Source of the DNA: Aquatica leii
Taxonomy: Eukaryota; Arthropoda; Insecta; Coleoptera; Lampyridae
Direction: 5' to 3'
Assembly: GCA_035610365.1 (NCBI GenBank)
Contig: CM069433.1
Span: 57,402,487-57,466,486, forward strand
DNA: 64,000 nt
A model generated the notes under the pieces. The model saw only the letters and a program-made list of their open reading frames with translations, was not told the origin of the DNA and searched no databases. Shown here in pieces: positions 48,490-60,339 of this stretch; the first letter of the stretch is position 1; every line of letters begins with the position of its first letter. A program made the position numbers and the translations under genes.

Positions 48490-49730
48490 TATTTACAAAT
48501 TTGATAGATTGCCGCCAAATAAGATATTGAACATCCATCAACTTTTTTTGTTTTTTTGACAAAGAAAGTAATCGTTAAAATAAATATTCTTTTTTTTCTA
48601 ACAAGTTTTGAGTATTGTGAGTAAAAGTACTTTATGGTACTATTTATTATTATTGTATTAATAGTACATACTTGTCGTAGTTACTCTTTTTCTGTAAATA
48701 CCTAATTAGTTGTCTACAGAATTTAATATTTCAACATATCTGTAATTTAAAAAACGCCATGTTTATATAAATCAATTATTTATACTTTTGTTTATCATTG
48801 TAACCACCACCTCAGCAAGCTTGTCATTTAAATTGATTTATATTTTACTTGAATTTTTTTCTACAAAAGCAAGTAAAAGTAAAAACACTAATTAGTACAT
48901 TATTACTCATGTTATGTATTGTAATTTAATTAATTGTTACTATTAAGGGTATATAATTTTGTTTACCTATTATTTTTTTAACTTCGCCTTAAGTAAAAGT
49001 TTAAATAGATTTTAATAAACTTAAATATCTCTTTCGACTAGAACTTTATTGAAATAACAGTAACAACAAGTTATTAAAAGAATGTTTTTGACAACAAAAA
49101 TTCTATCTTATAATTTACTTTAATTAATTCAAATGAAACGACGACGATGTAACTAAATACACACTTAATTTGAATTTTTATCAAAGGAGTAAGTAATGTG
49201 CAGATTAAAGTTAAAAACGACGAAATTATTAATGACAAACAAATGTTACTTAGAATAAGTTTATTTTTGTCTACCTAACACATATGTGAAAACAGTCAAT
49301 TCATTATAGGATTAAATTTGACATCTGTATGTAAACATTTGTTACAAAACGCGAAAAAATTCAAATGAATAAAATAATAAATTGTGTGGTTTATAGTTAT
49401 GTATTACAATGTAAGATAAAAATAAATAAATAAAATAAAATTTGAAGAATAATACTCCGAACGTAGTTTTTTCCAAGTAAAGATAAGCATAAAGTTTGCT
49501 TTTATTATATAGATTGCTTTACTTAAAGTCGAAAAACATTTATATAAAATTATATTACGTAAGTATGTGAGTTGGTTAAAAAAAATATTATTTAGTTGTT
49601 TCTTTGTGTTACAATTTGCGTTTTGTGAAAAGCTTAAGTTATTATTTATTCGTTTATATTTTCGTAGAAGTTTATAAATTATCATGGTTATACATAACAT
49701 ATTTTATCAGTCGTAACGGATTTAAATGAA
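48490..49730. other. AT-rich spacer
   Basis: Nothing recognised. Confidence 0.4.
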
Positions 49731-49940
49731 CTGGCACAGTGATGAATATGCGGTGGCAAATTGAGAAACCTTCAACCCCGATAGAAGACAGGCAGCTAAA
49801 CCCGGACGCCCACGGAGCTATTCATCTCCAAGTTAAATTTATTTCCTTAGAGGTTCAAGATGCAAGTTACAACATCCATCTTTTTGGCACACAGTTTTAC
49901 AAGAACACTATTTCACTTTTTCTTGCGTTCCTATAAATTA
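49731..49940. other. less AT-rich unique block
   Basis: Complex sequence inside very AT-rich DNA, with a 65-codon plus-strand frame at 49739-49936 (starts MMNMRWQIEKPSTPIEDRQL). It could be a small exon or a conserved non-coding element. No domain and no clear splice sites. Confidence 0.3.
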
Positions 49941-50089
49941 CCCTCTTTTATTATTTTTATACAATGTGCCATAAACAGAAGTTTCATAATGAAGACATTT
50001 TTTTCTTAATTTATTTTTGTATTCTGTAAGAGTCGGTTATAAATGTTAGAATCCTAATTAAAATTTTTGTTTTGTTTTAATTAGTGTTT

Positions 50090-50340
50090 AACCATCATAT
50101 ATGTTCGTATAAGGCAATGCTTTAAATAGTAAATCCAACGTTTACGTGGTTGAACGTACTTCATTAGCGGAAGGCATGTGTGTTCTGTCAGCACATGAAT
50201 TATGTTTTCCTTTCTACTGCTGGACATGGTTCTACAAAGAAAAATGCCGCTGACACGAAGCAAAACACTATTCCGTCATAAATTATAAATGCAACAATCA
50301 TCGTGCCAGTATGACCGTATTTAAGGTGAAACATACTGAT
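50090..50340. other. less AT-rich unique block
   Basis: Complex sequence with homeodomain-like CGTCATAAATTATAAATG near 50274-50291. No coding frame of interest. Possible conserved non-coding element. Confidence 0.3.
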
Positions 50341-50735
50341 GAGTATAAGATGTTGTTTTATTACATTGTATCAAATCGTATTCTGTGAATATAAACATCA
50401 CTGCTTTAAACAGTAATTTAAAATTATTTACTAAATACCTCAGAGAATATAAAACATATTGTTATTTAAATTAATCATTTGGAATACAAAGTACCAGTAA
50501 TTTCTGACAAGAAAATTCCAAGTAGTAACTACTTAATCAAGTTTTTTAGTTTACGATACATTTTAATGGCAAGGTTGTATTTACTAGCATTAAAACGACA
50601 ATATTATGTAAAATATAGCAATAAAATTACTGGTAATGTCGATTACAGATGACAGTTTCTTTATTCTCTTTGATATGTGTAAAGTGGGATGACAGCAAGT
50701 CATTTGAAGCTGCTCGGCATTTTAGCATTTTTCTT

Positions 50736-50935
50736 ATACAAACTGCTATTGAAGTTCAAATATTTCTTAAGATTTATTTAACAAAATAAAATTAAATCTT
50801 TATATAAGAAAACTGTAATTATCGATACTAATTAAATTTAAGTCTTTCCCATAAATCGTTTTTGTACAAACTGCCACTGAAATTCAAATGTTTTTTTTCA
50901 AATTTACTTGATTAACAAAATAAACTAAAATTATT
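50736..50935. repeat. local imperfect tandem duplication
   Basis: TACAAACTGCTATTGAAGTT (about 50737-50756) recurs as TACAAACTGCCACTGAAATT at about 50866, each followed by CAAAT, a T-rich run and a TTTANNTNAACAAAATAAA-like end. The period is about 130 bp. Nothing coding. Confidence 0.55.
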
Positions 50936-52264
50936 GGCGACATACTTCGATCATCACATCATCAAGTCTCTAAAATTATAAAAAAAAGTAAAATCTACTT
51001 TTTATGGTTAATTGCAGTTACAATTAATAAATGAACAAATTAATTAATAAATGCTTGAATTTGTGTTTATAATATTGATAAAACAATCTTTAAAGAAAAC
51101 TATTTTTATTAGCTTATAAAAATTACCAACTGAATTTATTTCAATAAACTCACACCCAATACATTAATAATTTGATTATATTGTAATGAAAAAGTAATGA
51201 GTTTTTTAATTTGGGAATATTTAAATAAATGTATAAATTTCGGTAAATTTGTAATCTTGTATGCAAGAGATTATAATGCATAAATACATAAACGTGTTAC
51301 TAAAGACAAAATATAATAAATTATCGTCATGATATGTAGCTTTCTTATCTATTTTGTTACATGGTGACAATTACGTTATTTTCAGTATTATATGTGTTTA
51401 AACGTCTATTTACTAAAAACCAAAAACTGTTATTAATCTCATTCTGATACTTCTCTAATACTACAGTAGTTGTTGGATTTTTTTAATTTTTAGCGCAAAA
51501 ACATCAATTTTGTACTTTTGATGTTTATATTATGGTTTTTCTAGTCGTTTGTTATTTCTATCGTGACATACACAAGTAACATTATTCCATGTTTGAATTG
51601 CTTAGTTTTACACTAAAAATCATCATATTACACATTGTGATACATTACTATTTTAAATTAAAAATGATACCAACGTCATTATATTGTTTCCTTGCAAAGC
51701 AAATGTGCCTCCTTAATATTTTGAGAGCATTGATATCTCGTAAAAACTTTGACCAAAACCCATAAATTAGGTCTAGGCTAGGATTGTTCTAAATTTGTCA
51801 GTATAATTTAAGAGCATCGTAAAGTTTTATCAATAAACAATCAAGAAGGTTTATCATTAAACAGTTAAGATAATTTTTTTTAAACTGCAAAAATGATGCT
51901 GTCCAAAAACAATTTCTACTCACTGAGCAAGTGCTCTTATATAAATTTATTTTTAATAATAATGTATTAGAAATAGAACTACTTAGTAACGTAATTAAAT
52001 TAACTTTGACTGCACGTCAATTTTACTATGAAATTAGAAGATGTAATTATTTCGGTTTAATTAAAAATAGAACAAATAGGTTAAAGAAATAAAGAGTAAC
52101 AATTAACTATAATATAGTAATAATTGATTATTAATTGAATTAATTTATTTACAATTATATATTTTTACGTTTTGTTAATAATAATAAAATAATAGTGTAG
52201 TTTTTTATTTAAAACGTGTTAAGTGTATGGTAAAAAACTACTGAACCGTTACTCAGACGGTTAG
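50936..52264. other. AT-rich spacer
   Basis: Nothing recognised until a possible splice acceptor GACGGTTAG at 52256-52264. Confidence 0.35.
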
Positions 52265-52954
52265 AAACCGAAAAAATCAAAAACTTTAACATCAGAGGAA
52301 ATTAATCGATTTATCCGCGAAGTGCAAGACGTCAAATACCTTTTTACCAAAGTCGCATTAATTGTTGGTATAACTGGCGCATACCGCAAACAGGAGTTAC
52401 AACAGCTAACAAAATACCAAACAGTAAATGGAGGCATCACTACTCTTAAACGCCATGGTGCATGGAAGTCTACTGCTGTCGCCGAAGAATATATTGATGA
52501 ATCCATTAACAATGAAGTCCAAATTGCAGGTATAATTTTAAGTGCAATTACTGATTCATCATCATCAAATGTTAGAGCAGAACCAGAAATAATCGATTCC
52601 TTGCCTTTAGATTATAACATTCAATATCAACATCGGACAGTGACACATACTCTCGACTCCAATTCTTTAAAAACCCCCATTTTCAATAATTGTCAAATTA
52701 ATAATTTGACTATTAATTTTAACGATTATAAAAAATATAAATTTTTAAAATACTTAAGTTTTCAGTGTCGTAGGAAAAATACTGTACAAAACTCGTTGGA
52801 AAGTGTCAATTGTTTGCTCGTGAGATTTCCGCACGATATCACTCACTTTCCATGCTTGTTATGTAATATACTATTCACGAATTCTACAGCGTTTACCCAT
52901 TATTTATCGTATAGTTACAATCAACAGACAATTTCCATTTGTTTAGATAGTTAG
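52265..52954 (+). CDS. Crypton-like tyrosine recombinase, internally deleted
   Basis: An uninterrupted frame of about 230 codons from 52265 to the stop at 52954; no ATG at its start, but a TTAG that could be a splice acceptor. Order: KTLTSEEINRFIREV (52277-52321), YLFTKVALIVGITGAYRKQE (about 52334-52393) containing the catalytic Arg of the GACRxxEL block, then a sudden join at about 52410-52435 to ITTLKRHGAWKSTAVAEEYI (about 52437-52496), which holds the second His/Trp region and the candidate nucleophile Tyr. The roughly 100 residues between, including the HxxR box, are missing. A C-terminal region with PIFNNCQINNLTINFN (about 52677-52724) matches the usual FNNCxINNxxIxF tail. Full catalysis is not expected. 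The family is that of Crypton transposons and their domesticated relatives. Confidence 0.7.
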   Translation, partial: KPKKSKTLTSEEINRFIREVQDVKYLFTKVALIVGITGAYRKQELQQLTKYQTVNGGITTLKRHGAWKSTAVAEEYIDESINNEVQIAGIILSAITDSSSSNVRAEPEIIDSLPLDYNIQYQHRTVTHTLDSNSLKTPIFNNCQINNLTINFNDYKKYKFLKYLSFQCRRKNTVQNSLESVNCLLVRFPHDITHFPCLLCNILFTNSTAFTHYLSYSYNQQTISICLDS

Positions 52955-55390
52955 GACCAAAAAATATCTCAAAACTGGGCCACTTTAGATCAAATCTTTA
53001 AAGAAAAAAATTCTCAATTAACGCCACAATGAAACTACTGTGAGTTTGTAGTCGTATTTCAGATACGCCCTGTATAGAGTTTGTGTTCACTGGAACACAT
53101 CACCACCATGTTACTGTATCAATCATCATCTATGCTTATTGTTTGTATACTTACAACTGAATAATAAACGTAACACAATAAAAAATTATAACTGTTCATA
53201 ATAATTATAATGACGAATATGTACTACGTTTTGTCAATTGTATCTACATATTGTGCAGTCATGTTTTCAGGAAGCTAAGTAACGTGACCGAAACAATCCA
53301 ATAACAAAGCAAAACTAAAATTTTGTATACAGAAAAACTACCAGGACTGTGAAAGTTCTTTTAAACATTTGAAATCGTTTTTTAAGTGCAAGTGTTTTTT
53401 GAAATCTTTGAGATTATTTTTATTTAGTATATGATGTTTAAAAAGAACAATTCAGTATGTGCTAAACTTATTTACAAAAACTAACAATACCGAATGAACA
53501 TACCTATCAAAAATGCGACTTCTGAGAATTATAACATATTTTCTTGGTTTCTGAGTTTAACACCGGTGTTTACATTTGAGAGTATTCTCAACATTATGAC
53601 ATAAAGTAGATTTAAAATGCATTTAAATTTGTTGTAGCTATTAAATTTGTTTTTGTAAACAAAAAATTAACGGTTTATTACAAATGGTTACGTAAACACA
53701 ATTTCTGTATATTTTGTAACAAGTGTTTATTTTTATATACCAATAAACATGTTAGAAACATAAAAATAATAATTTAATTTATTTAACCTTAGTTACGTAT
53801 TTAGGTCATTTCGAATACGTTTTATGCCACGTCAGATATTAGATTTAATATATGCTATAAAACGATACTTGGTTTAAGTAATAAAACTACCGGTAGCTTT
53901 TAGAAACTTAAGTTCTTGGTTAATTGCGTGTTGTTTATTCTATTAACGCTCATTATATGTATCTTACTCTATATACAACTGCTCGATGACTAACCTAAAA
54001 AATTAATAAATTTATTTTCGGAATGTCCTAAAACATGAACATAAAACATTAAGTGCTCATATTTTATATAATATCTAATGTTTATATTTACCACAAGATT
54101 AAAAGGTTATAAATCATCTGTAATATTTGATGTAATTTGTAGTTCACTCCGTTGCTGTATTTTTATGTCTTTGTTTGCGTCGATAACATTATTTACTTAT
54201 TAAGACACGCAAGTTTTACAATATAGAAAACACTGTTTAAAGATAAAATGAATTAATCTCGAAGACAATCTTAATTGTTACAAATAAATATTGTTTATTT
54301 TACTTTCTGCGATGGCCTCATTAAATTTTAGTTGTGTTCCTACATATAAATTTTTATATATTTTTTTAATACCTGATGTATTTTCAAACTGAAACGATTT
54401 CATCTATTTAAGAGTTATTTATTGTGCATTGCTTTATAGTCCAAAAAAAATTTACTAAAAAACTAAATTAAATTTTTAGTTTTATGTATTTATTTTATTC
54501 TTTACATTAACATTTTGAACTATTATGATAACGTTTAAAAGAAGTAATTTACATCATTAGTTTATGTTCTTTATGAATCAAACCATGAATCAAAATACAA
54601 ATTTATGTTGTCAAATAAATATAAACTAATCCAATTAATTAGATTACAATTATCTTTGTTATTTCCATTTTTTTCTTTAATAAGGTTTTCAATTATTAAC
54701 ATTTGGTTTAATATTTGTTGGTAAAAAGGTTGCTCAATTATGGTCTTATTCTACTCCACATATTTATTTTTTTTAATTATTACTCAATTTCGTAAATTTA
54801 AGAAATTTGCCCATTACATACACATGTTTCTAAATGCCTTTGCATGAAAAGCCACAAAAAATTCATAGTGTTAGGTAGTCATCAGTATTATAATAATTAT
54901 AATAATAAAGTAACAAGTTTTTGTTTGTTACTGTCTATTATTCAATAAATCTAACGAAATAGGTCATGTAACAAACACAACTAGTTGATGCTGAAGACAA
55001 CGCTGTTGTATGTAATACAAGAGTGACTAAATTGCTAGTTGTATATGGATTTTACCTCAAAATTTTAGATAAATAAAGTACTCTTGCAGAAATACGTATA
55101 ATTTGATTTGTGAGTGTCGATCACAAACGAGACGTGCAAGTTTAAAGTTAACAGTGTCACCTACATGTTTTAAAATGGAAAGTACTCATATATCTAACCT
55201 GACTTTTCATAAGAAATAATTTGCCCCAAGACAGAAGGCAAGAAGATTATGATAAGACCAATCACGGGAAAAATCATTTTTTTTCATTTCGTAAATTCAA
55301 TCAACTTCAATTACATTTATGATGACTATCTATCATTACAAAAATCGAGATCATAATAGATCAAATCAAGCACGGAATACATCTGTACTT
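52955..55390. other. AT-rich spacer
   Basis: No gene recognised. The last 150 bp or so probably belong to the 5' part of the LINE that follows. Confidence 0.4.
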
Positions 55391-55394
55391 CCTG

Positions 55395-57339
55395 ATGGTA
55401 ACCTTAAAACGTTCTTCATCCTCAGTCAAATGGTATGATAGCGAACTAAAGCAAATGAAATCATTTGTCCAATTCCTAACCAAGCTAGCTCAGAAGTGGC
55501 CTAGAAACACATACGTGAAACAACAGAGGAACAACTATCGAGCACAATATAGAAGTGCGCTGCGAAGTGCGCGCATTAAAACTAATGATAACTTAATTCA
55601 AACGTCGAATTATAAGAATAAAGCTGTGTGGCGAGTTGTAAACTCGTATAGACCTCGCGGGGTAAGCTTCAACAACTCCCCCAATATCGATGTTAATATT
55701 ATGAACACTTTCTTCGCAAATGTGACAGAAAATATTATATCAGAACTGGAACCCCCCGACGAAGATCCTATTACGTTGATGCTGCAGTCTTTCGAAATAA
55801 AGGATGACATTTCCTTTTGTTTCCAGAATGTCTCACAAATCGCAGTTAGAGATGCACTAGATGCGCTAAAACCAGGAAATGCTAAGGACTGTTACGATAT
55901 GTCAACCAACCTAATCAAACTAGTAAACAATGTGCTAATCCCACACCTTACTTACCTGTACAATGCCTGCATAAGCAATGGAAATTTTCCGAAATGTCTA
56001 AAAATAGCAAGAATTACCCCTCTACATAAAAAGAGAAATACTGACGACCCCAACAACTATCGTCCGATCTGTATGCTACCTATATTTGGCAAGGTGCTCG
56101 AGAAAATTTTATATCTACAACTCTACAATTATTTTGAGCAAAATAAGATATTCCACCAGAACCAACATGGCTTTAGAGAAAAAAAGTCTACGATATCAGC
56201 TGTGATGCAACTACTAGAACAAAGCCTAAAAGCATTTCATGCAAGAAATAATTTGTGCGCAACATTCATTGATCTATCAAAAGCATTTGACTGTGTTCTT
56301 CAAAACATTCTTATTCGTAAATTATATCTGTATAACATTCAACCACATAGCTGCAGACTGATATCATCTTATCTATCAAATTGCAGAACCTACGTTGCTA
56401 TATGGGGAACTGTTTCAATTGCCATTGAAACAAACATAGGAGTGTTCCAGGGTTCGATTCTTGGACCATTGTTATTCCTGGTTTTTTTAAACGATTTTCC
56501 ATCAATATTTAAAACCGACCAATCATTATTATATGCAGATGACACAACTATCATGTGTAGTGACAAATACATTCAACGGTGTTTTCAATATAATCAACAA
56601 TTACTCACTAAATCGATCTCCTGGTTCAAAAATAACAAATTAAAAGTCAATGATGAAGAAACTGAAAATGTGTTTTTTTACGCTAAAGACCCAAAACACA
56701 CAGGATAATCTATCAAACCATGTCAAATTACTGGGAATTTACGTTTTAACTTTTAAACATCATGGGGATTACGTTGCTAAAAAGTTACAAAAAGCTACTT
56801 TTTTTCTTCGTTGTTTGAAGCAGACGGTATCTAAAACAGTACTAAAAACCACATACCATGCATTATTTGAATTGCATCTAATGTACGGTATATTTTTATG
56901 GGGCCACTCATCAGTGTTGACGAAACTATTTAAACTACAAAGAAAAGCTGTCCGCATTATCCAAGGGGCAGCCTATAAGGACGACTGCAGAAGACATTTC
57001 ATCGAAATGCAAATTCTGACACTACCGTGTATTTTTATCTTTCAATGTCTGTTATTCGTAAAGAATAATAAAGTTTCATATCGTCGCCCAAAGGATGCTC
57101 ACCAACATGGAACTAGATACGATGATGATTTGCGCCTACCTTCTATCAAATTGGCAAAAGAACAAATCAGCACCAACTACTATGGCATTAAATTCTACAA
57201 TGCATTACCCAATAAGATTAGAAGACTTGACTTCCAAAAATTCAAAAATGCAATTAAACGCTTAGTAACCAAAAACTGTTATTATAATTTTTTGGACTAT
57301 GTAAGTAATATTAAAAATGATATCATTATACATTCTTGA
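55395..57339 (+). pseudogene. LINE reverse transcriptase, nearly intact (Jockey/CR1 group)
   Basis: A frame of 437 codons (55395-56708) overlaps a second frame (56650-57339). Linker region, then ARITPLHKKRNTDDPNNYRP (about 56009-56068), MLPIFGKVLEKI, QHGFREKKST (about 56165-56195), FIDLSKAFDCV (about 56264-56296), VFQGSILGPLLFLVFLNDF (about 56442-56499), and LLYADDTTIM (about 56526-56555) with the catalytic YADD. One frameshift near 56650-56690 and a small deletion in the LGIYV block (about 56730-56755) break the frame. The C-terminal part has ELHLMYGIFLWGHSS and NYYGIKFYNALPNKIRR. The endonuclease is missing, so it is 5'-truncated. Same tail type as the LINE at 17.3 kb. Confidence 0.9.
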
Positions 57340-57389
57340 TTTTGTAACTGACCTGTGTGTATAACATTTTATGTTGAGAACATCAATAA

Positions 57390-57414
57390 AATTATTATTA
57401 TTATTATTATTATT
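57390..57414 (+). repeat. (ATT)n 3' tail of the LINE
   Basis: AATAAAATTATTATT followed by further ATT units, about 50 bp after the stop codon. It marks the 3' end of the LINE copy. Confidence 0.85.
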
Positions 57415-57734
57415 AAAAATATCATATAAAATAATTATTAATACACTAAGTTTGAAAATATGAAAAAATGTTATTAAAATATGATATCAAATATGCAACT
57501 GTGTAATGTGAAGTTAAATATGAAAGTTATACAACTCTTACGAAGGGAACATCGAAATAAAACAGAAGTTAGTAAATATGAAACATTTATTTTCTAACAC
57601 ATTCTTAATTAGTCCGTACTTAGAATTTGATATCCATCTATCTATTAGAATATAGAAATTATCATATTATCTGTTTGTAAGAATTCGCAATTGTTTTCTA
57701 ATTTAATGTAATCTAATAGCCGTCGAAAAGTGTA

Positions 57735-58325
57735 CTTATATCAATAAAATAAGATATCTATAAAACCATTGCCTTTGCAATAGTTACCTACATGCTATAT
57801 ATCATTTTGATAATGAATTTAATTTTCTGCAAGATGCCAAATTCCAAATTAGGTCGTTCTATTAAAAAAAGTGTATTTTGACCTTTTGAAGTTCCGCATC
57901 CTTTGGCCTTTAATATAGAACATTACATAATTACGTGATTGAAGCTATTATGGATACCTCAAAAAATACTAAAACTCATACAAAAATATTATTTGGATAC
58001 AAGATTTTGTTTCTTAAAAACATATCATTCTTTAAGGTCATCAATTTAAAAGAAAAAAATTAAACAGGTTAAATTTTGTAAAAACTAACTTAAAATGCCT
58101 GTGACCTTATATCATTGCAAAGTAAACCTCAAGAAGATTCAAAAAACGTATTAATGTACAAGGTGTTTCATAAAAAAAATTAATTTCTTGTTGTCCTGAT
58201 ATTATGGAGTACCCTGTATAGTGTAAAATAATCTTAAAATATAAATTTTTAAGGACCCTACAACTTTTCTAATTTTTTTTTGTATTAGTATAATGAAGGT
58301 GATATTTTACTTTGACACACACATT
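57735..58325 (+). repeat. dispersed repeat, copy C
   Basis: The longest copy of the family also seen at 27690-28175 (minus) and 34480-34810. It contains CTGCAAGATGCCAAATTCC, TATGGATACCTCAAA, AAAACTAACTTAAA and ATTTTACTTTGACACAC in that order. No coding sense. Confidence 0.65.
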
Positions 58326-58562
58326 CTGACTGAATTTGAACTGAGGCAGGGATTGAGGTACCTCGGACAGTGCGAGATAGAACTATCGAATAACTATGAG
58401 TGAGACCGAAAAAAAATACTATTACCAACAGTATTTTTAATACTGTCAAATATTACTCAAGTTATAAAATGCGAAACTGACTGTACATAATCTATAAAAT
58501 GCACTCTGTTACGATGCAAAGTAAAGCCAACCTAATGTGCGCGTGGACTCACAGCTAATGCG

Positions 58563-59995
58563 CAGTAGCGTCTTAAAAGCTAGGCGGAGTAGGCGGCCGC
58601 CTAGGGCCCCGAGCTTGCGAGCGGGCCCCAAAGAAACCAAAAGCACATACATTTTGTACTCACGCCACTGTAGCTCTCGATTTCTGGATTCACGTCGTGT
58701 AGCTTTACTGTAACGCGTTTGTTTAGAAGTACTACCAAGAGCGTGGTTTGTGGCAATGCTGCACTTGCGGCTATTTGTAAGTACAAGTCTTACGACGCAA
58801 GAAACTTAAGATTTATGTGCAAGAAACACACAAAAACGCGATAGCAATCGTGTTTAACAAAGTGCAATCGGAGTACCGAGTAAAAAAAATTTTGTAGAAA
58901 ATAATTTTCTTAACAGAAATTCGTTTATTTTTATATTGTTGTGAATCTAACAGATAGGTAATTTAGATTATTTCGCGGACATACAGTGTTTGTTGTTAAA
59001 TTTTATATTGTTTGAATAACGGTGCACAAATACCTTATTTAAATTAATAATCGGATTGCCAACATGCGTTTCTAGTTTCTTCTACCATAAACTGTTATTA
59101 TTTAATATTAAAAACTTTTTTTTAATTCATTTCCCTCCATAAAAATATAGGACTAACAAATGAACACTTTTACCGTAGATTACCTAGTGATGCTAAAGAA
59201 AAAAGAAAATGATTAGTGTTCTCAGCTCACACAAAAGTTTCAGAACATGAGCAATCTCAGGAGCATATGGCATCGATGTGCATTGCCTATAAGGAATCAG
59301 TAAGAATAAATCGCATCGACGATAGTTTTGCAAACGAGATAGCCTCTCAAGAAAATTATTGGCGGAAGGTTCTGCTCTGAGTGGTTTCTACTGTTAAGTT
59401 TTTGACACGCCTTGGTCTACCATTTAGAAGACACGACCAAAGTGAAATATCAACAAGGAATTGTGTTTATAGATCCTGTTTAGAATATTTGAGTGAGTAT
59501 GACGAGTTTTTGAAAACGGAGAAGTACAATTACCGTGGAAAAGGTAACACAAATTACTTTTCTCATAATATTTATAATGAGTTTTTATCAATAATTGCTT
59601 AAAATTTAACAGAAATAATTGTACAAGAAATAAAGGATGCTGGTTTTTACAGTAATATCGTAGATTCTACGCTTGATATTTTTCATGTGGACCAACTGAC
59701 ATTAATTATAAGATACGTTCATAGAAATGATGATATCAAAGAGAAATTTTTACAATTTTCACCAATTTCAAACCATACAATTCTATACTTGAAAGAACAC
59801 CTTCTACAAACAAAGTCTATTTTTCGATTTGATATAAAGTTATGTAGAAGACAAAGTTACGACAATGCGTTGAATATGGCTAGAAATTATCATTATAAAG
59901 CGTTCCAAAAATAGTTTTCTGGTTTGGTTTGACTGTCTAAGGGCCCCAAAGTGGCTCTGCCGCCTAGGGCCCCGACGTTCCTTGATCCGCCACTG
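58563..59995. mobile_element. hAT element with exact 8-bp target duplication
   Basis: CTAATGCG flanks both ends (58555-58562 and 59996-60003), an exact 8-bp duplication as expected for hAT. The ends are CAGTAGCGTCTTAAAAG and, inverted, CAGTGGCGGATCAAG. GC-rich subterminal blocks with GCCGCCTAGGGCCCC occur at about 58592-58606 and 59959-59973. The coding interior is degenerate. Length is about 1.43 kb, so much of a full hAT transposase is missing. Confidence 0.9.
59150..59915 (+). pseudogene. hAT transposase fragment (ZMYM/TTF type)
   Basis: Starts FYRRLPSDAKEKRK (about 59165-59206), ENYWRKVL (about 59355-59378), VVSTVKFLTRLGLPFRRHDQ (59381-59443), YLSEYDEFLKTE (about 59486-59520), then after a stop at 59600 EIIVQEIKDAGFYSNIVDST (about 59611-59670) with the first catalytic Asp, and VDQLTLIIRYVHR (about 59688-59728). 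The sequence ends soon after, with the second Asp and the C-terminal Glu and dimerisation region deleted. A stop in the middle and the loss of the last half make it inactive. Confidence 0.85.
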
Positions 59996-60335
59996 CTAAT
60001 GCGCCAATAAACACAGAGAATAACCAAATCCGCGAATGTTTGGAATTACTGTATATTACTGTATCATTATAATTTATTGTTAATTAGTTTTTGAATTATT
60101 TATTTTTCTTAAGAAACTAATTGGTACACAATGAGTACCTACACAATATGTGACATTGACATGAAATTTTATCCTTACATTATCGTAAACAATGAACTCA
60201 AGAGAGCGTTACATTGTAGCGTTCCATTTAAAAAAAAATATTATAATTAACAGTGATTTGATGCAAATAAAAATGTTGATATATATATATTTTTATGTAT
60301 CTTTTTGGGGCCCTTTCTTTCAGATAACAGTACAA
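59996..60335. other. AT-rich spacer
   Basis: Between two hAT relics. A TTTCTTTCAG at about 60312-60321 could be a splice acceptor of the next gene. Confidence 0.3.
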
Positions 60336-60339
60336 GTTA

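Noticed and set aside
49404..49700. A 98-codon minus-strand frame.
   Set aside because: Composition is what AT-rich DNA gives by chance (Ile, Asn, Lys, Phe, Tyr); no domain, no splice sites.
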